60,000 nucleotides of DNA, taken from the NCBI RefSeq assembly GCF_008831285.2, contig NC_045139.1:33083706-33143705 (forward strand), given 5' to 3'. Each line of letters starts with the position of its first letter. Positions within the stretch are counted from its first letter, which is position 1. The notes beneath the pieces are model-generated. The model was not told where the DNA came from. It searched no databases and saw only the letters and a program-made list of their open reading frames with translations. The position numbers were made by a program, and so were the translations under genes. The DNA is from Nymphaea colorata. Taxonomy: Eukaryota > Streptophyta > Magnoliopsida > Nymphaeales > Nymphaeaceae. Below, one piece after another: positions 11,112-21,980 of this stretch.

Positions 11112-11878
11112 AAGTCACAACCAACCAACAAAGCAAACTGGAAGAAAAAGTCATATCTTGCAGCAAGATGGTGCATGATGCTGTCCTATTAGGCGTTTGA
11201 ATTGGCAGTTTTCACAAGATGTGACAAATAATTGGTCTGGTAGGATCTCATCTGATTTAGCGAATTTGTGTTTGGTATGAAATCAAGGTGCGTTGTGAGA
11301 CAAGTAGTTACAATTCAACTGTCATAAATAGTATCCTTGATGCCCGCGACCAGTGGCGGAGATACATGTACGCTTGTTTGGACAATCTTTTGTCTCTGGG
11401 CTAAAAATTTCTAACTCCGCTACTATTATTGACTCTTAGTAGTATCTTATCAGTGAAGCAGAGCTTTGACATAGTTTATTTGTTAAGCTTTGACATGAAT
11501 GATATGGGAGTTGAAAAGGTTGTCAAAATATTTGTCAAAATGCTGTCATTATAAGATTATTAGTTTAATGATAGATTTATAGTGAATCGAGTCGCAAAGA
11601 CGATACATTTTGTCTCGTATCCGCTGATTTCTTATTTATATTTATAAGATAATGAGAAAATCTTAATCTATTTAAGGAAAGAAGGAACACCATAATGCAT
11701 TCAAAATAAACTCCTCATACTCCAAAGCAAACCCAAATTTCCACTTTTTTTCTTGGTCTTCTATATATTATGTATGGTCTTATTTAAAATATATGTTATA
11801 TTTCAAACTAAAAAAAAAAAGAATCACAAGCTATAATTTGGGACTGGAAGCTTGTCATTTTACTCTTTTGATGGTAAT

Positions 11879-12160
11879 TAAGCCTGGGCATGGGCATCGG
11901 CTAGTTCGACATCCAAAACTCGGGTTTGGGCCCAGCCTGACTCGAAAAACTCAAGTCTGAATCCAGCCAGATTAAATTTAAAAATATATTTTTAAATAAA
12001 AAATTATATAAATATAATTAATCATAATAAAATATTACAAATATATATAAATTAATAAAAAAATAAAAAAAAAACGGCCCGGCCCAAGTTCCTTTTTCTG
12101 GGCCCAAGTCGGGCCAGGTACTGGGTATCCAGCAACAGCCCGACCTGGTGCCCAGGCTTA
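11879..12160. mobile_element. Non-autonomous hAT-like element (282 bp), copy 3
   Basis: Perfect 12-bp inverted ends TAAGCCTGGGCA / TGCCCAGGCTTA, flanked by ATGGTAAT (11871-11878) and ATGGTGAT (12161-12168), 7 of 8 identical. The GGGC-rich ends and AT core match copies 1 and 2. It has the best-preserved termini of the three. Confidence 0.88.
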
Positions 12161-12168
12161 ATGGTGAT

Positions 12169-14558
12169 GCTAAGTAAAAAAAATCATAATTTTCATAACA
12201 CAACGACTTTAAAAAGAAAGGAAAACATTAGATAAAAAAAGTTGACGAAAGTGTGTCCTATTTTGGAATTAAAAGAAGATTAGGTACCTACATGTAGGTT
12301 TTTGTTTTCTTTGGTCTCACCTCTTGCGGAAGCCTCATCCTTGCCTTTTTTTATTTGGGAAAAGCAGTCACAGAAATTCCCTTTCCCTTTCCCTTTCCCT
12401 GCTGATGTTGGCCAAACCAAACGCCGACAAAAGATTCCCATGATAATTTCTCAGGTACACACGAAATGATTGCGTCCAACTTAGTTCGGAATATTTTCCA
12501 CGACCCAACCAAAGCGGCTTCCCTTTTTTCTCCCTTCAACTCCTAAATTCGCCGTCCGCTTTCCTGGCCAAACACTGGCTGAGAAAGTGGTGAACTTTCA
12601 CATTGCCGGCCGGAAAATGCGAAAATGCTATCTCCGAACACCAGCGACCATTGTTTGATCCCTTCATCAGTCAATAATCACAATAAATCCACCAAAAAGA
12701 AAACATTCCTTTCTCTAATTCTTAGGATTTTTAAATTTTTAAAAAATTATTATATTTCTCCTCTCTCTTTTTTTCTAAGGTCGAAATATTATATCCGAGA
12801 AAAAACTTGTGGTCAATAAGATCTGCTAAGAAATAGATATTTCTGTGACGCTTTGTCAAAGGACATTCTGGCTAAGTGGCTGCCAGATTAGAAATTTAGA
12901 TCGAGGGGAACGGACGTACGAATCTGTAACTTAAAAAAGCAAGATTCTGGATGACTTTGGTTGAGAATTATGACAAACCAGGGGGCCGGTGATCCTCTGG
13001 CTCGTAGGTGGCACCGTCACTTTTCATCTTTTTTCCGGCCGACTTTTTCCGGCCAATACCAACTAAAGAAGTTTGGTTAGTAGGGCGGCAACCTGATTTG
13101 TGTTCGAGATAGGACAGCTAAAATATGTTAAAAAGTCAAATCAAATCATCGAAATCTAGTAGCAAAAATCAACAAAACCTTGAAAAACTTTACTCTCTGG
13201 CTTCCGGCTGGGGTTGGTATGGCCTTAGAAAATGTGCCAATTTTTATTTTTCAATTTCTTATGAAAAAATATTCTTTTTAACACCAAGCTAAAAATAAAC
13301 AAGAATTTCTAGCTAAACTTGCCTTGAGATAAAGAAACTTAGTTTGGAGCGAAATGCATTTTTGAAAAAGTATCATCTACACAGTATTGTTGGAGAAAAT
13401 AACAAATCACCGGTCAACTTTTACAAATTCTCAAAAAACTGCCTACTGATAAAAAATAATAAATACCAGCTCCATTGTAAAGAAATTCAAATAACACTAA
13501 CAAGAAAAATTGAATTTGGTATGCAGCTTCATAACTGAATCTGAATTTGAGTCCCATATCCAACTGAGAACTAATAAAGTTCGGACCCAGTTACATATAA
13601 ATGACGAATCTTTGGTGAGATCCAAATCCAGTTTCAAAAAAATAAGACCTCACTCTAAATCCCGTTAAAAGTAAAAGGAATCCCAAGGCAGGCAATCAGA
13701 TCCATGAAGATTTGAAAACGTGGATCTCATTGGACCCCGAAACCAACCACCTGCTCACGGGCGGAGCCACGTGTAGGCAGTTGCCCACACAGTCCCACAA
13801 AATTTCAGATATTTTCATATTGTTCGGCTCCAACAAACTATGTGCCCCTTAATAATCTGCTTAGTGCTGCTTAATTCTTTTAGATTATGTCTTCGATTTT
13901 TTGAACGAGTGCACCTACCCCGGTGAGGGGCCAGGTTGGATCTTAAATCCATGGTTTTTTAATGCAAAGAAGACTTGAAGACCGTGCATCTAAAATCCAC
14001 TGTTTGTTTGAACAATAAATATCTGTCTGATAGATCTCAATCAGCCGAAATCGGAACCATTTACATCCCTATATGAATGAAAATGACATTGATAATTCAC
14101 TTTCCAAGAGAAGGCAGTCTGTGGGCCAAGCTGCTCAGTCAATAACAAGATATTTCACGTTGGTTTGGTGAAGGTAGTAATATGCATGTGATCAAGTCAT
14201 GTTTGAATCAAACACGACTGCATAAATATAAATTGCATTGGGCCCATTTGCCTCCTTCATCTTTTGGGCAGCCAGAAGAAATTAAACCATTGTGAGGCAG
14301 AAGGTCCTAATTGTCAAAGATTTGAATCACTATAAAAATCAGACATGGAAGCATTTTCTTCTTGGGAGAAAGGTTCCACCATGGTCTCCTCTCAGTGGGT
14401 GCTTCCATTTATGCCACCATAGTGGAAGACACATAAATGTTTTACTTCTTTCCATTCTAGAGAATCCATCTTTGTTTATGCCTTCACATTTTTCAAGTCA
14501 AGCTAATCATAGCTTCAAGAATATTCACTAAATTGTGGCACTTCCTTTCCTCGTTCAA
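12169..14558. other. Intergenic sequence with repeat fragments
   Basis: Contains a (CCCTTT)n-like patch (about 12379-12400), two TTTTTCCGGCC phrases (about 13027-13051) resembling the palindrome upstream of the MYB gene, and a GGGCGGAGCC...GCAGTTGCCCACACAGT fragment (about 13757-13870) related to 17164-17300. No gene recognised. Confidence 0.5.
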
Positions 14559-14755
14559 GGGCGGAGGGAAGGGAGGGCCGCAGGGGCCTTCGGCCCCCCT
14601 CAAATTTTAAAAACTTTAAAAATTTATATGCAAATATAAAAAATTTTAGTTTAATATATATACAAAAAATTGAAAAAAATTCTATTTCAGCCTCTGTTAA
14701 AATTTTGAAACTATAGTTTGGCCCATGCGATAAAAAAATCCTAGCTCCACCCCTG
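14559..14755 (+). mobile_element. Dispersed repeat with GGGCGGAG/CTCCACCCC ends
   Basis: Left end AGGGCGGAGGGAAGG and right end CTAGCTCCACCCCT are roughly inverted. The interior has GGCCTTCGGCCCCCC then an AT-rich body. It is homologous to 5943-6120 and to the inverted copy at 16926-17093. No coding capacity and no clear target duplication. Confidence 0.6.
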
Positions 14756-14969
14756 CATATATATACGTATATATGTGTATGTGTGTGTGTGGTTTTCTCA
14801 ATTGGGGTCCAACTATTAGCTGTAGGATCTTATTTAAACAAGTTTAGATTGGGAGCTAAGTCTGGAGCTTTTAGATTTAAATTTGTATCCAATGAGGCTT
14901 GACCACATCAAATCCATTTGTACCCACAGTATCAAATACACCAAAAATATATACATAACCCAGGAAGCA

Positions 14970-15000
14970 GAGAGAGAGAGTGTGTGTGTGTGTGTGTGCA
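14970..15000. repeat. (AG)n-(TG)n microsatellite
   Basis: AG run followed by a TG run and GCATGCACGCATG. Translated frames over it are artefacts. Confidence 0.9.
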
Positions 15001-15882
15001 TGCACGCATGTGTGTGTTTGTGTAAGAGAGAGAGTTGGCAGCTGTTGCCTCCATTTCTACACAAGTAAAATGGGGAATCTTTCATAGTGTAGCCAATTGA
15101 CCAAAGGTGCTTCCATGGCCTTTAAGTTAAGTTTGAGAATTTCAGATCTAAGATCTGAAACTGGTACTAAAACTACGTTAGGAGAGGTCCACTGTTTAAA
15201 CAAACAGTGTATTTCAGATCCACAGATTTCAAATCCGTCTCACATTGAAAAACTGCAGCCGGTGGGGGAGAGGTCGGACTAGAAATCCAGGGTTTTCAAA
15301 TCCACCGGCCATAGTGAATGCCGTCAACTAAAAAAGTTGTTGCCCATCTTGAGATTTTTTTTTAAGTCAAGGTCTACTCTCTTTCATCAGCAGATTTTTT
15401 TTTTTTAATTTTTATAAAAAAAATTAATTTATTTATATAATCCAAATGCCGTGTGTTAAGTGCAGATCCTATTATATATTTTCAATTATATTTTTCATTG
15501 ATGTTTCTTGTGTCAGTGTGCACCTGTCTGTAATATTGAAGCTGTTTTTTTAGCAATTCTAGCAGAAGATTCCTCTAGGATATTCCCTAGAAACCGTGGG
15601 TCCAAAGTGAAAAGGGTACTTATCGAACGAAGTCCCTAATTTTTCTGCCATTTACAGAAAGGCTGCTGAGAAGTTTTCTGGATATTATATGTTGCTACCT
15701 TCATTCTTTTCATTTCAAGCTTCATAGAATCATGTGTAAATGCTATTTTTCAAAAGTTCGGAATAAGGGTTGTAGCTTCCTTTCGTGTTTCGTGCTTCAC
15801 AGAGCATGCTTTATGACCTTTTAATGGTTCAAGAGAGAGTAACATGCATTAGGTCATGACAGTGATCGTGGGTTTTGTAACG

Positions 15883-16279
15883 TTGACATCCTTGGAGGCG
15901 ACAAGAGATGTCAATATATCCGATTTGGATTGAATAACCGATGAAAATACTTCGAAAAAGTCGAATATAAAAAAAAAATTGAATATCTAATTAAGAAATC
16001 TGATCAGATTTAGATTTAAGAAATTGCATCTGATCATATTCAGATTTGGATTAGATTTAGTTTTAAGTAAATGTACTGTATCCAATGCTCTTACTCTAAT
16101 TTAGGATTCAGATTCGAACCAAATATGGATTGTGAAACCGGATTTTAGATTGAGATTCATATTCTGACTTTTTTTTGTTCATATTTGAATAATCCGAACA
16201 TATGAATAAGAAATGAACGTGGTAAGAGTATATGTATATCTGATTTGAGTCTGATCCATTGACATCCTTGGAGTGGACA
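15883..16279. mobile_element. Candidate TIR element bounded by 21-bp direct repeats
   Basis: TTGACATCCTTGGAG(GC/TG)GACA occurs at 15883-15903 and 16259-16279. Just inside, AGATGTCAATATATCCGATT on the left is roughly inverted relative to ATCCATTGACATCCT on the right, giving GATGTCAATxxATC termini. The interior is rich in GATTTGGATT/AGATTTAGATT phrases. It looks like a decayed non-autonomous element, with superfamily uncertain (hAT possible). Confidence 0.5.
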
Positions 16280-16925
16280 GTCTTGCCCCATAGTTGTGCC
16301 GCATCAACTGTGTAAAGGCAACACCTTTGTAAAGAAATATGGTATTATAGTGTTGTTTGCGACAACTTTTGTAAAAAAAATACATAGTATTTTAGTGTTG
16401 TTTTAGAGGAATCTGACCACGGCGAGATCCTAAAATGTTGTCAAGCATTATATTCTTTTTTTTCTGAATAACTCACAAGTTAGGTGGTTTTCTGTGAATT
16501 TCTGAAAATTGCTTGCAACATTTTTCTTTTTTCTTTGTTTTCGTTATCTGGAAGAATTTACTTTTTTTTTTTTCTTTCTTAAAACAGAAGGAAGCTTAGT
16601 CTTCTTTTAATGGGTGGCGTTGGTCGGTTCCAACTAAAGTTTGTTTGGATGTAAAGTAATGGTAGTCTGCATGCACAAGTCATTATTTGGAGTTGAACAA
16701 AGACTTTGCACTCAACCATGTTTTTTATGAGTCATAAATTTTTTTAGCACAATGATTTTGTAGTACCTTCCTTTTCCCAAAAGCAGCAAGTTTGTGTACT
16801 ATTTTTCATTATTATTGTAATAATAATAATAAATAAATAAATAAATATACCAAATGTTGGTAGCCTCAGTTATAACCTGGGAGTTTGAAATTTGGAACAA
16901 GGAGATGATGTCACATGAGATCTAG

Positions 16926-17093
16926 GAAATTTATGTTGGAAGTCTTTAATGTTTTAGAGCCGAAATTTCATTTTTCAAAATTTTTATATAAAACAAGTAA
17001 AATTTTTAAAAATTACAAGTAAATTTAAAAAAAAAAAATGAGGTGGGGCCAAAGCCCTAGTGAGCCCTACCTTGGCTTCGCCCCTGAGTCCAA
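16926..17093 (-). mobile_element. Inverted copy of the GGGCGGAG/GGCCCC dispersed repeat
   Basis: Read on the minus strand it begins CAGGGGCGAAGCCAAGG, continues GGGCTTTGGCCCCACC, then an AT-rich body and a terminal GAAATTTCGGCTC. The order matches 5943-6120 and 14559-14755. Confidence 0.5.
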
Positions 17094-17163
17094 TAGGGAG
17101 TTTGAGCATGAGTAGTATCGGTTCCACACTCATAGCCTTGATATAAAGCACTGCAGATGCAGA

Positions 17164-17300
17164 GGCGGAGCTCCATGTGGGCATGTATCGGCAGTTGCCT
17201 ACACAGTACCAAAAAATTATTTATTTTATATTGGTAGTTCTCAACGATTTCTTTACTCATATATTATCTACCCCTTAATTATTGACCTAATGTCTCTTAA
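17164..17300 (+). mobile_element. Fragment of a GGCGGAGC-led dispersed repeat
   Basis: AGGCGGAGCTCCATGTG then GGCAGTTGCCTACACAGT, followed by AT-rich sequence with CCCCTTAAT. A similar order is seen at about 13757-13870, and part of it at 56165-56300. Ends are not defined. Confidence 0.4.
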
Positions 17301-17428
17301 TCATTTCATCATGTATAAGATTTTTCTCAATGAATGTAGTTCCTCGGCCAAAGGCCAAAATAAAATAGATGTTTGATTGAACCACTGGGAGGATCTAAAC
17401 AGAGAGAAGCAATTCAGGATCTCATAGA

Positions 17429-17648
17429 GGATGTTTGATTCGCTTTTGCATATGGTCGTTGCAAACATGAGACATGCAGAACAATGCGGGGCAGCCCACG
17501 CGCATTCCGTGCGTTAGTGCAAGCGTCCGCTTGACGCGAACATGGCCCCTCTTGTGGCTGTGTTTGTAACTTCGTTCTTTCCCGTTTTCGAGACGCCAAG
17601 AACAGAAAGTTCCGTTCCTGACGCCTTCATGATGCGAATCAAACGTCC
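17429..17648. mobile_element. GC-rich MITE with 15-bp near-perfect inverted ends
   Basis: Left GGATGTTTGATTCGC and right GCGAATCAAACGTCC are inverted repeats with one mismatch. Flanks TCATAGA (17422-17428) and TCATGGA (17649-17655) are a probable 7-bp target duplication. The 190-bp interior is unusually GC-rich for this region. Two 60-90 codon minus-strand frames cross it but run through the ends, so I do not call a gene. Confidence 0.65.
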
Positions 17649-18077
17649 TCATGGAAGATTTCGTGGCCCGAGTTGGCCCATATCCAAATAACATAAGCTT
17701 TTATAATGTTTCAATGGAAAGCTCTTGCTTAATTCTTCTTTGGATCTTAGAACAAAACTTGAACCGTGACCATAAATATTGGATCCTTTCACATCTTCAT
17801 AACTAAGATATTTATATAATAAAAGATCATATTTATAGATTTTTTTTTTTTTTTTCACGACTCGGATTCTTCAACAAGCCCAGTTTATAATAATTCTTTC
17901 TTCAGAATGAATTAATTGGTCTTTTTCCTCATATGAACTTCGGGTCAGCTGTTTGTTTTAATGAGCCTTGCGAGGTTGTCCTATATAACTGGACTTAGAT
18001 TTACTTAAATTCAACTATTAAATTAAACTTTCAGACTCCCTGACTTATCTCCACCCCCAGCTGGTTGACTTTCTTTC

Positions 18078-18080
<3 letters not shown>

Positions 18081-18124
<44 letters not shown>

Positions 18125-18198
18125 CAAAGCAAGTATTAGTTTTCCTGGTTTAAGGATTACAGTGTCTTACATAATCAGGTTATATATATATATATATT
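18081..18198. repeat. (AT)n microsatellites flanking a short duplicated phrase
   Basis: AT runs at 18081-18121 and about 18181-18197. The phrase GGTTTAAGGATT(A/G)CAGTGTC occurs after each, so a unit of microsatellite plus flank has been duplicated. Confidence 0.85.
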
Positions 18199-18626
18199 CC
18201 GTGGTTTAAGGATTGCAGTGTCTTACATAATAAGGTATATAAACTATGGCCGGTTATACGTCAAATGTTAATGTAACTTACAAGCAACCAATCCTTTACG
18301 TGTGCAAAACTTTTTTCACGGAGAAAACGATTCCCCTTAAAATTAACATTTTTTGTGAATACTCTGTTATGTCCACGCCGAAGCCCATTTATCTAAAATA
18401 TCTTGTGTCGAATATATTAAAAAAAAAACTAATATATTTATTATCATCTGATCACCTATCATGTGACTTTAGTTGGTTTACCTGTTCGCTAAGCAAGTGA
18501 AAAATCAAGAATGGAAAGACTTGCTTTTTGTATTAGATTAGTTTAGCCTAAAGCATGTTTTTTTGGTAAATAAGCAATATCAAGCACATTTCTCCATTCA
18601 AGAAAATTTGCATTATTTTTTTTCTT

Positions 18627-18720
18627 AGCCCGAGTGGATTCGGCATAGTTAGTTGAGCGGGCAGCTGGTATAAAGTCGGCTTCGGTTTGATTCTCATGGG
18701 CATCAATTTTTTGTATTAAG
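18627..18720 (+). mobile_element. tRNA-derived SINE-like unit
   Basis: A TAGTTAGTTGAGC-like A box (about 18647-18659) is followed about 30 bp later by GGTTTGATTCT (18684-18694), close to the pol III B box GGTTCGANTCC, and then a T-rich tail. No intact cloverleaf is evident, so a SINE or tRNA-like relic is likelier than a tRNA gene. Confidence 0.4.
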
Positions 18721-18741
18721 ATATAGGCTCTCCGAGTCTAA

Positions 18742-18990
18742 GGGGGTGTTTGTTAGGTTCGGATTTGAGAATGGTATATTTAAGATCAGATCCTTCCCCT
18801 CCGATCTTAACTTCATTTTTTTTTTAATACAAAAAAGTGGATCTTAAGTGTAGATCTTAGGTTTGACCTAAGATCATCAATTTGATGAACCATGGATTTT
18901 ATGATGGACCTTTGCTATGTCAACAAAGCATGTCACCTTGTATCTGCATCAGATCCATGGATTCGAAATCCAGAGTAATCAAACGCCCCC
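18742..18990. mobile_element. Tourist-like (PIF/Harbinger) MITE, 249 bp
   Basis: Left GGGGGTGTTTG and right CAAACGCCCCC are inverted with one mismatch, flanked by TAA on both sides (18739-18741, 18991-18993). A TAA duplication with GGGGxxGTTTG ends is typical of Tourist elements. The interior has AGATCTTA and ATCCATGGATT phrases shared with copies at 53321 and 54017. Confidence 0.82.
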
Positions 18991-18993
18991 TAA

Positions 18994-20626
18994 GGGTCCT
19001 GCAATACCGAGCAAGTAACAAAGTTTTTTACCACAACTTGTCTCTGCAATTGTGTCATGGGCCGGGTTTCATCTGGCCCACTTGCTTCATCTTATGAAGA
19101 AGAAAATAGAAGCCCAGATTGAAAATAAATGAACAATAAGGAGTCAAGTCAACTTTAGGAGCCCAAAAATAGGGACAGAAGAAGAGAGAAAGATTGGGAC
19201 ATTGAGTAATGAAATGGGCCTTCATAAAGGGTGACAAGAACTCCAAGGTGATGGGGGTGGTTAGGTTGCCTTTGCTGCAACTCAGTCCACCAAAGGCATC
19301 ATCCCCTACATCACTGTGAGTTAATTGCAGAATGCAAAGTCTAAATCAAATGAAAGGCAATCTCCTCATAAAGTGTTGAGACTATCCACTCCCTCACCTG
19401 CTAAGTCAATAGCATTTATTGTGATGCTATCAATGTTGATCTTGTGCCATGAAAAAATAGAAGGTCGTCTTTAAACTCTGAACTTTGGTCTTTCTGCATT
19501 GGAAGAGCCAGTTTCTTCTGGTTCTGTCATTATCATATCATGTCTGCTGATAAACATCGCGTTTGACAGTTGCCCAGCGAACCGACGGATACTGATACCA
19601 CTGGTTTATTCTTTTACTTGGTTTCTTGAAAGTGGTTTGAATTTCTTTGAAGTTGTAGGTTGATTCTTAGCAAATCAACCACGTATATCACATCTATAGG
19701 GTTAAATCTTTTTAGAACAACTTAAGAAGTTGGAGACTCATAGGCCACAAGCCAACTTGTTTGTGGCCTGACGATTGTTCATGACCAACTAGATGAGGTT
19801 TTGCTCTCAGTGAAGATGAATCTTCAAGGAAGAGTTGAGAATCCAGGAAGGTGTGCAGCAGCATTGAGGCCACAAAACGATGCAGTTTGCCGTTCAGAGT
19901 GGAAACATGGATAAGATCATACAAGTTATGGAAACTGCAGATATCATCGCAAAGAGTCTTTGCGAGTGCTTTTTGCTCGCAAATGAGGAAAAACTGCAGA
20001 AATCCTAGATGATGAATCTTTGTTCATCTTAAAAAGATCACTGGAGGCATCAAGAACAGTCTCTACAAATCAAATTTTGGGGTTTGAACTTTGAACCATG
20101 TAGACTGCATCAGAATTTTCAAAAAATTCTTGACATTCTGGTTTTCTAAAACATAGCATGAGTTAAATTGCACTCAATCCTTGCAGCTTTCATTTTGAAT
20201 TCTACGGCCATGGTTGGCTCTTGGTCAACTTAAACTGGCCTTCTCTTCTCTTTCCAAATTGTTCCATATTGATGTACATGAATTCCCATGCTTTTTTCCC
20301 ATAGACATCGTTTCCCTGCATATTTTCCTGTTTCTTTTTACTGTACTTTTTCCTCTTTTTTTCCTTTTGCTCATGATACTCATGGTCTGAATCACACAAG
20401 AACAAGGAAGGAGACATTTAACTACTTTTTTGAGAGGTACTAGTTGACCCCAATTTTTGCTGACAATGCTCTATGTTAAAGCGACACGAGAAGACCGAAA
20501 GAAACATTTCCAGTACGAGTCGCATGCACGCAGCTATCAACAACTAAGCACCTTAATGGAAGCCTTCACATGACTTGAGTTTTCTTGTCATTGCTAGATA
20601 GACAAATCAGAAAACATTAGCAGGCC

Positions 20627-20628
<2 letters not shown>
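18994..20628. other. Intergenic, nothing recognised
   Basis: Moderately AT-rich unique-looking sequence. Open frames are below 75 codons and lack motifs. Confidence 0.5.
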
Positions 20629-20681
<53 letters not shown>

Positions 20682-20770
20682 CCTTTCAAGGCCATTTGAC
20701 ATTAGCAACAATGGGCGAGTGTTCAATCAAGAATCTACTCCAATTTTAGGAAGATTCATAAAGCACTCAC

Positions 20771-20854
<84 letters not shown>

Positions 20855-20932
20855 TGACATTAACAACAATGAGCGAGTGTTCAATCAAGAATCTACTCCA
20901 ATTTTAGGTAGATTCATAAAGCACTCACGTTA
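20629..20932. repeat. Tandem duplication of an (AT)n-plus-flank unit
   Basis: An AT run (about 20629-20678) precedes a flank with GACATTAGCAACAATGGGCG...AAAGCACTCACGTT (to about 20774). A second AT run (about 20775-20850) precedes a near-identical flank (about 20854-20932). The two flanks differ at only a few positions over about 78 bp, so the duplication is recent. Confidence 0.9.
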
Positions 20933-21445
20933 CTCTTATTGTCAAACAATCTTTTATGAATTTATTCTTCACCTTTGGTTCTTACTAAAATTTGTGCCGC
21001 TTTAGGATCGATATAAGACTAATCCTGGATCATACCAATCAAGTTGCTTCTATTTTATTTTCATGGAAATAAAACAAGCGATCTTTATATAGATCCAAAG
21101 TTGAAATCTAGTTAAAAAGAAAGATTTAATCCAAGACATAAAGTATAAAATAAGGTAGCTCAATCCCTAAAATCTAACTCAACAACTGAGATCATTGTCC
21201 CTTCTGTCGACCCCGTTGATGCTCATGAAGAGAGTTGTCCAATATTCCCATCTATATATAAGCGTTCCATGAACAGCGAAGTTTTGAAGTTTTCCAGACT
21301 CGCTACCAGCGTCTTTGTGAAGTTGAATAAATTATTCTTCAAAGTAAAAATCCCATCTAAAATATCAATAACTTCAATATATAGGAAATAAGAAGAAGAA
21401 GCCCCACTATGGGAGTTGATTTTCAAGCTTTCTCTCCAAATCCTT

Positions 21446-21980
21446 TGGGGATGTGCACCAAGTCAAGCCAACTCCGGCTCTACTCAAACTCGGCCTTGTA
21501 AAGCTCGAGCGCTTGAGTTAAACTTGAGTTATAAGTGAGTTGAATTCAAGTTACATGATCTCAGACTCGTTTAAACTCAACTCCACTAATGTCTTCCCTA
21601 TATGTTAATCTTCAGTGGCATGTTGGTGACTTATATGAATTTTCATTTTCATTTAAAGAAGAAAAAAACATATGAACCAAGTGAACAAGCTTTACCGAGT
21701 CATAAGAGAGTTGAGTTCTAGTTTACATGATCTTGACTCCTTTAAACTCAACTCCACTCATGTCTTCCCTGCTTGTTAATCTTTCGAGGCATGTTGGCAA
21801 TCTTTTATGAATTTTCACACCCTTTTATGGTTTTCATTTTCATTTAACGAAAAAACATATGAATCGAGCGAACAAGCTTTACTGAGTCAAGCTCGACGCA
21901 TAAAGCTGGATTCAAGCTCGAGTCGAGTAACATGTGACTCAGGCCAAGCTCGAGCTCTGCTTGCTCGTTGTACATTCCTA
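21446..21980. mobile_element. Candidate TIR element (535 bp) with internal duplication
   Basis: Left TGGGGATGTGCACCAAG and the complement of the right end, TAGGAATGTACAACGAG, agree at most positions, giving inverted termini. GCTCGAG/CTCGAGC-rich subterminal sequence adjoins them. Internally a 171-187 bp unit is repeated (about 21534-21712 and 21713-21898), including ACTCAACTCCACT and CATATGAA(C/T)C. No clear target duplication and no coding capacity. Confidence 0.55.

Noticed and set aside
18627-18720. Functional tRNA gene
   Set aside because: A/B-box-like motifs are present, but no complete cloverleaf or acceptor stem pairs.
20629-20932. CRISPR-like array of repeats
   Set aside because: Only two units, in plant DNA, with AT microsatellites as spacers. 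It is a tandem duplication.
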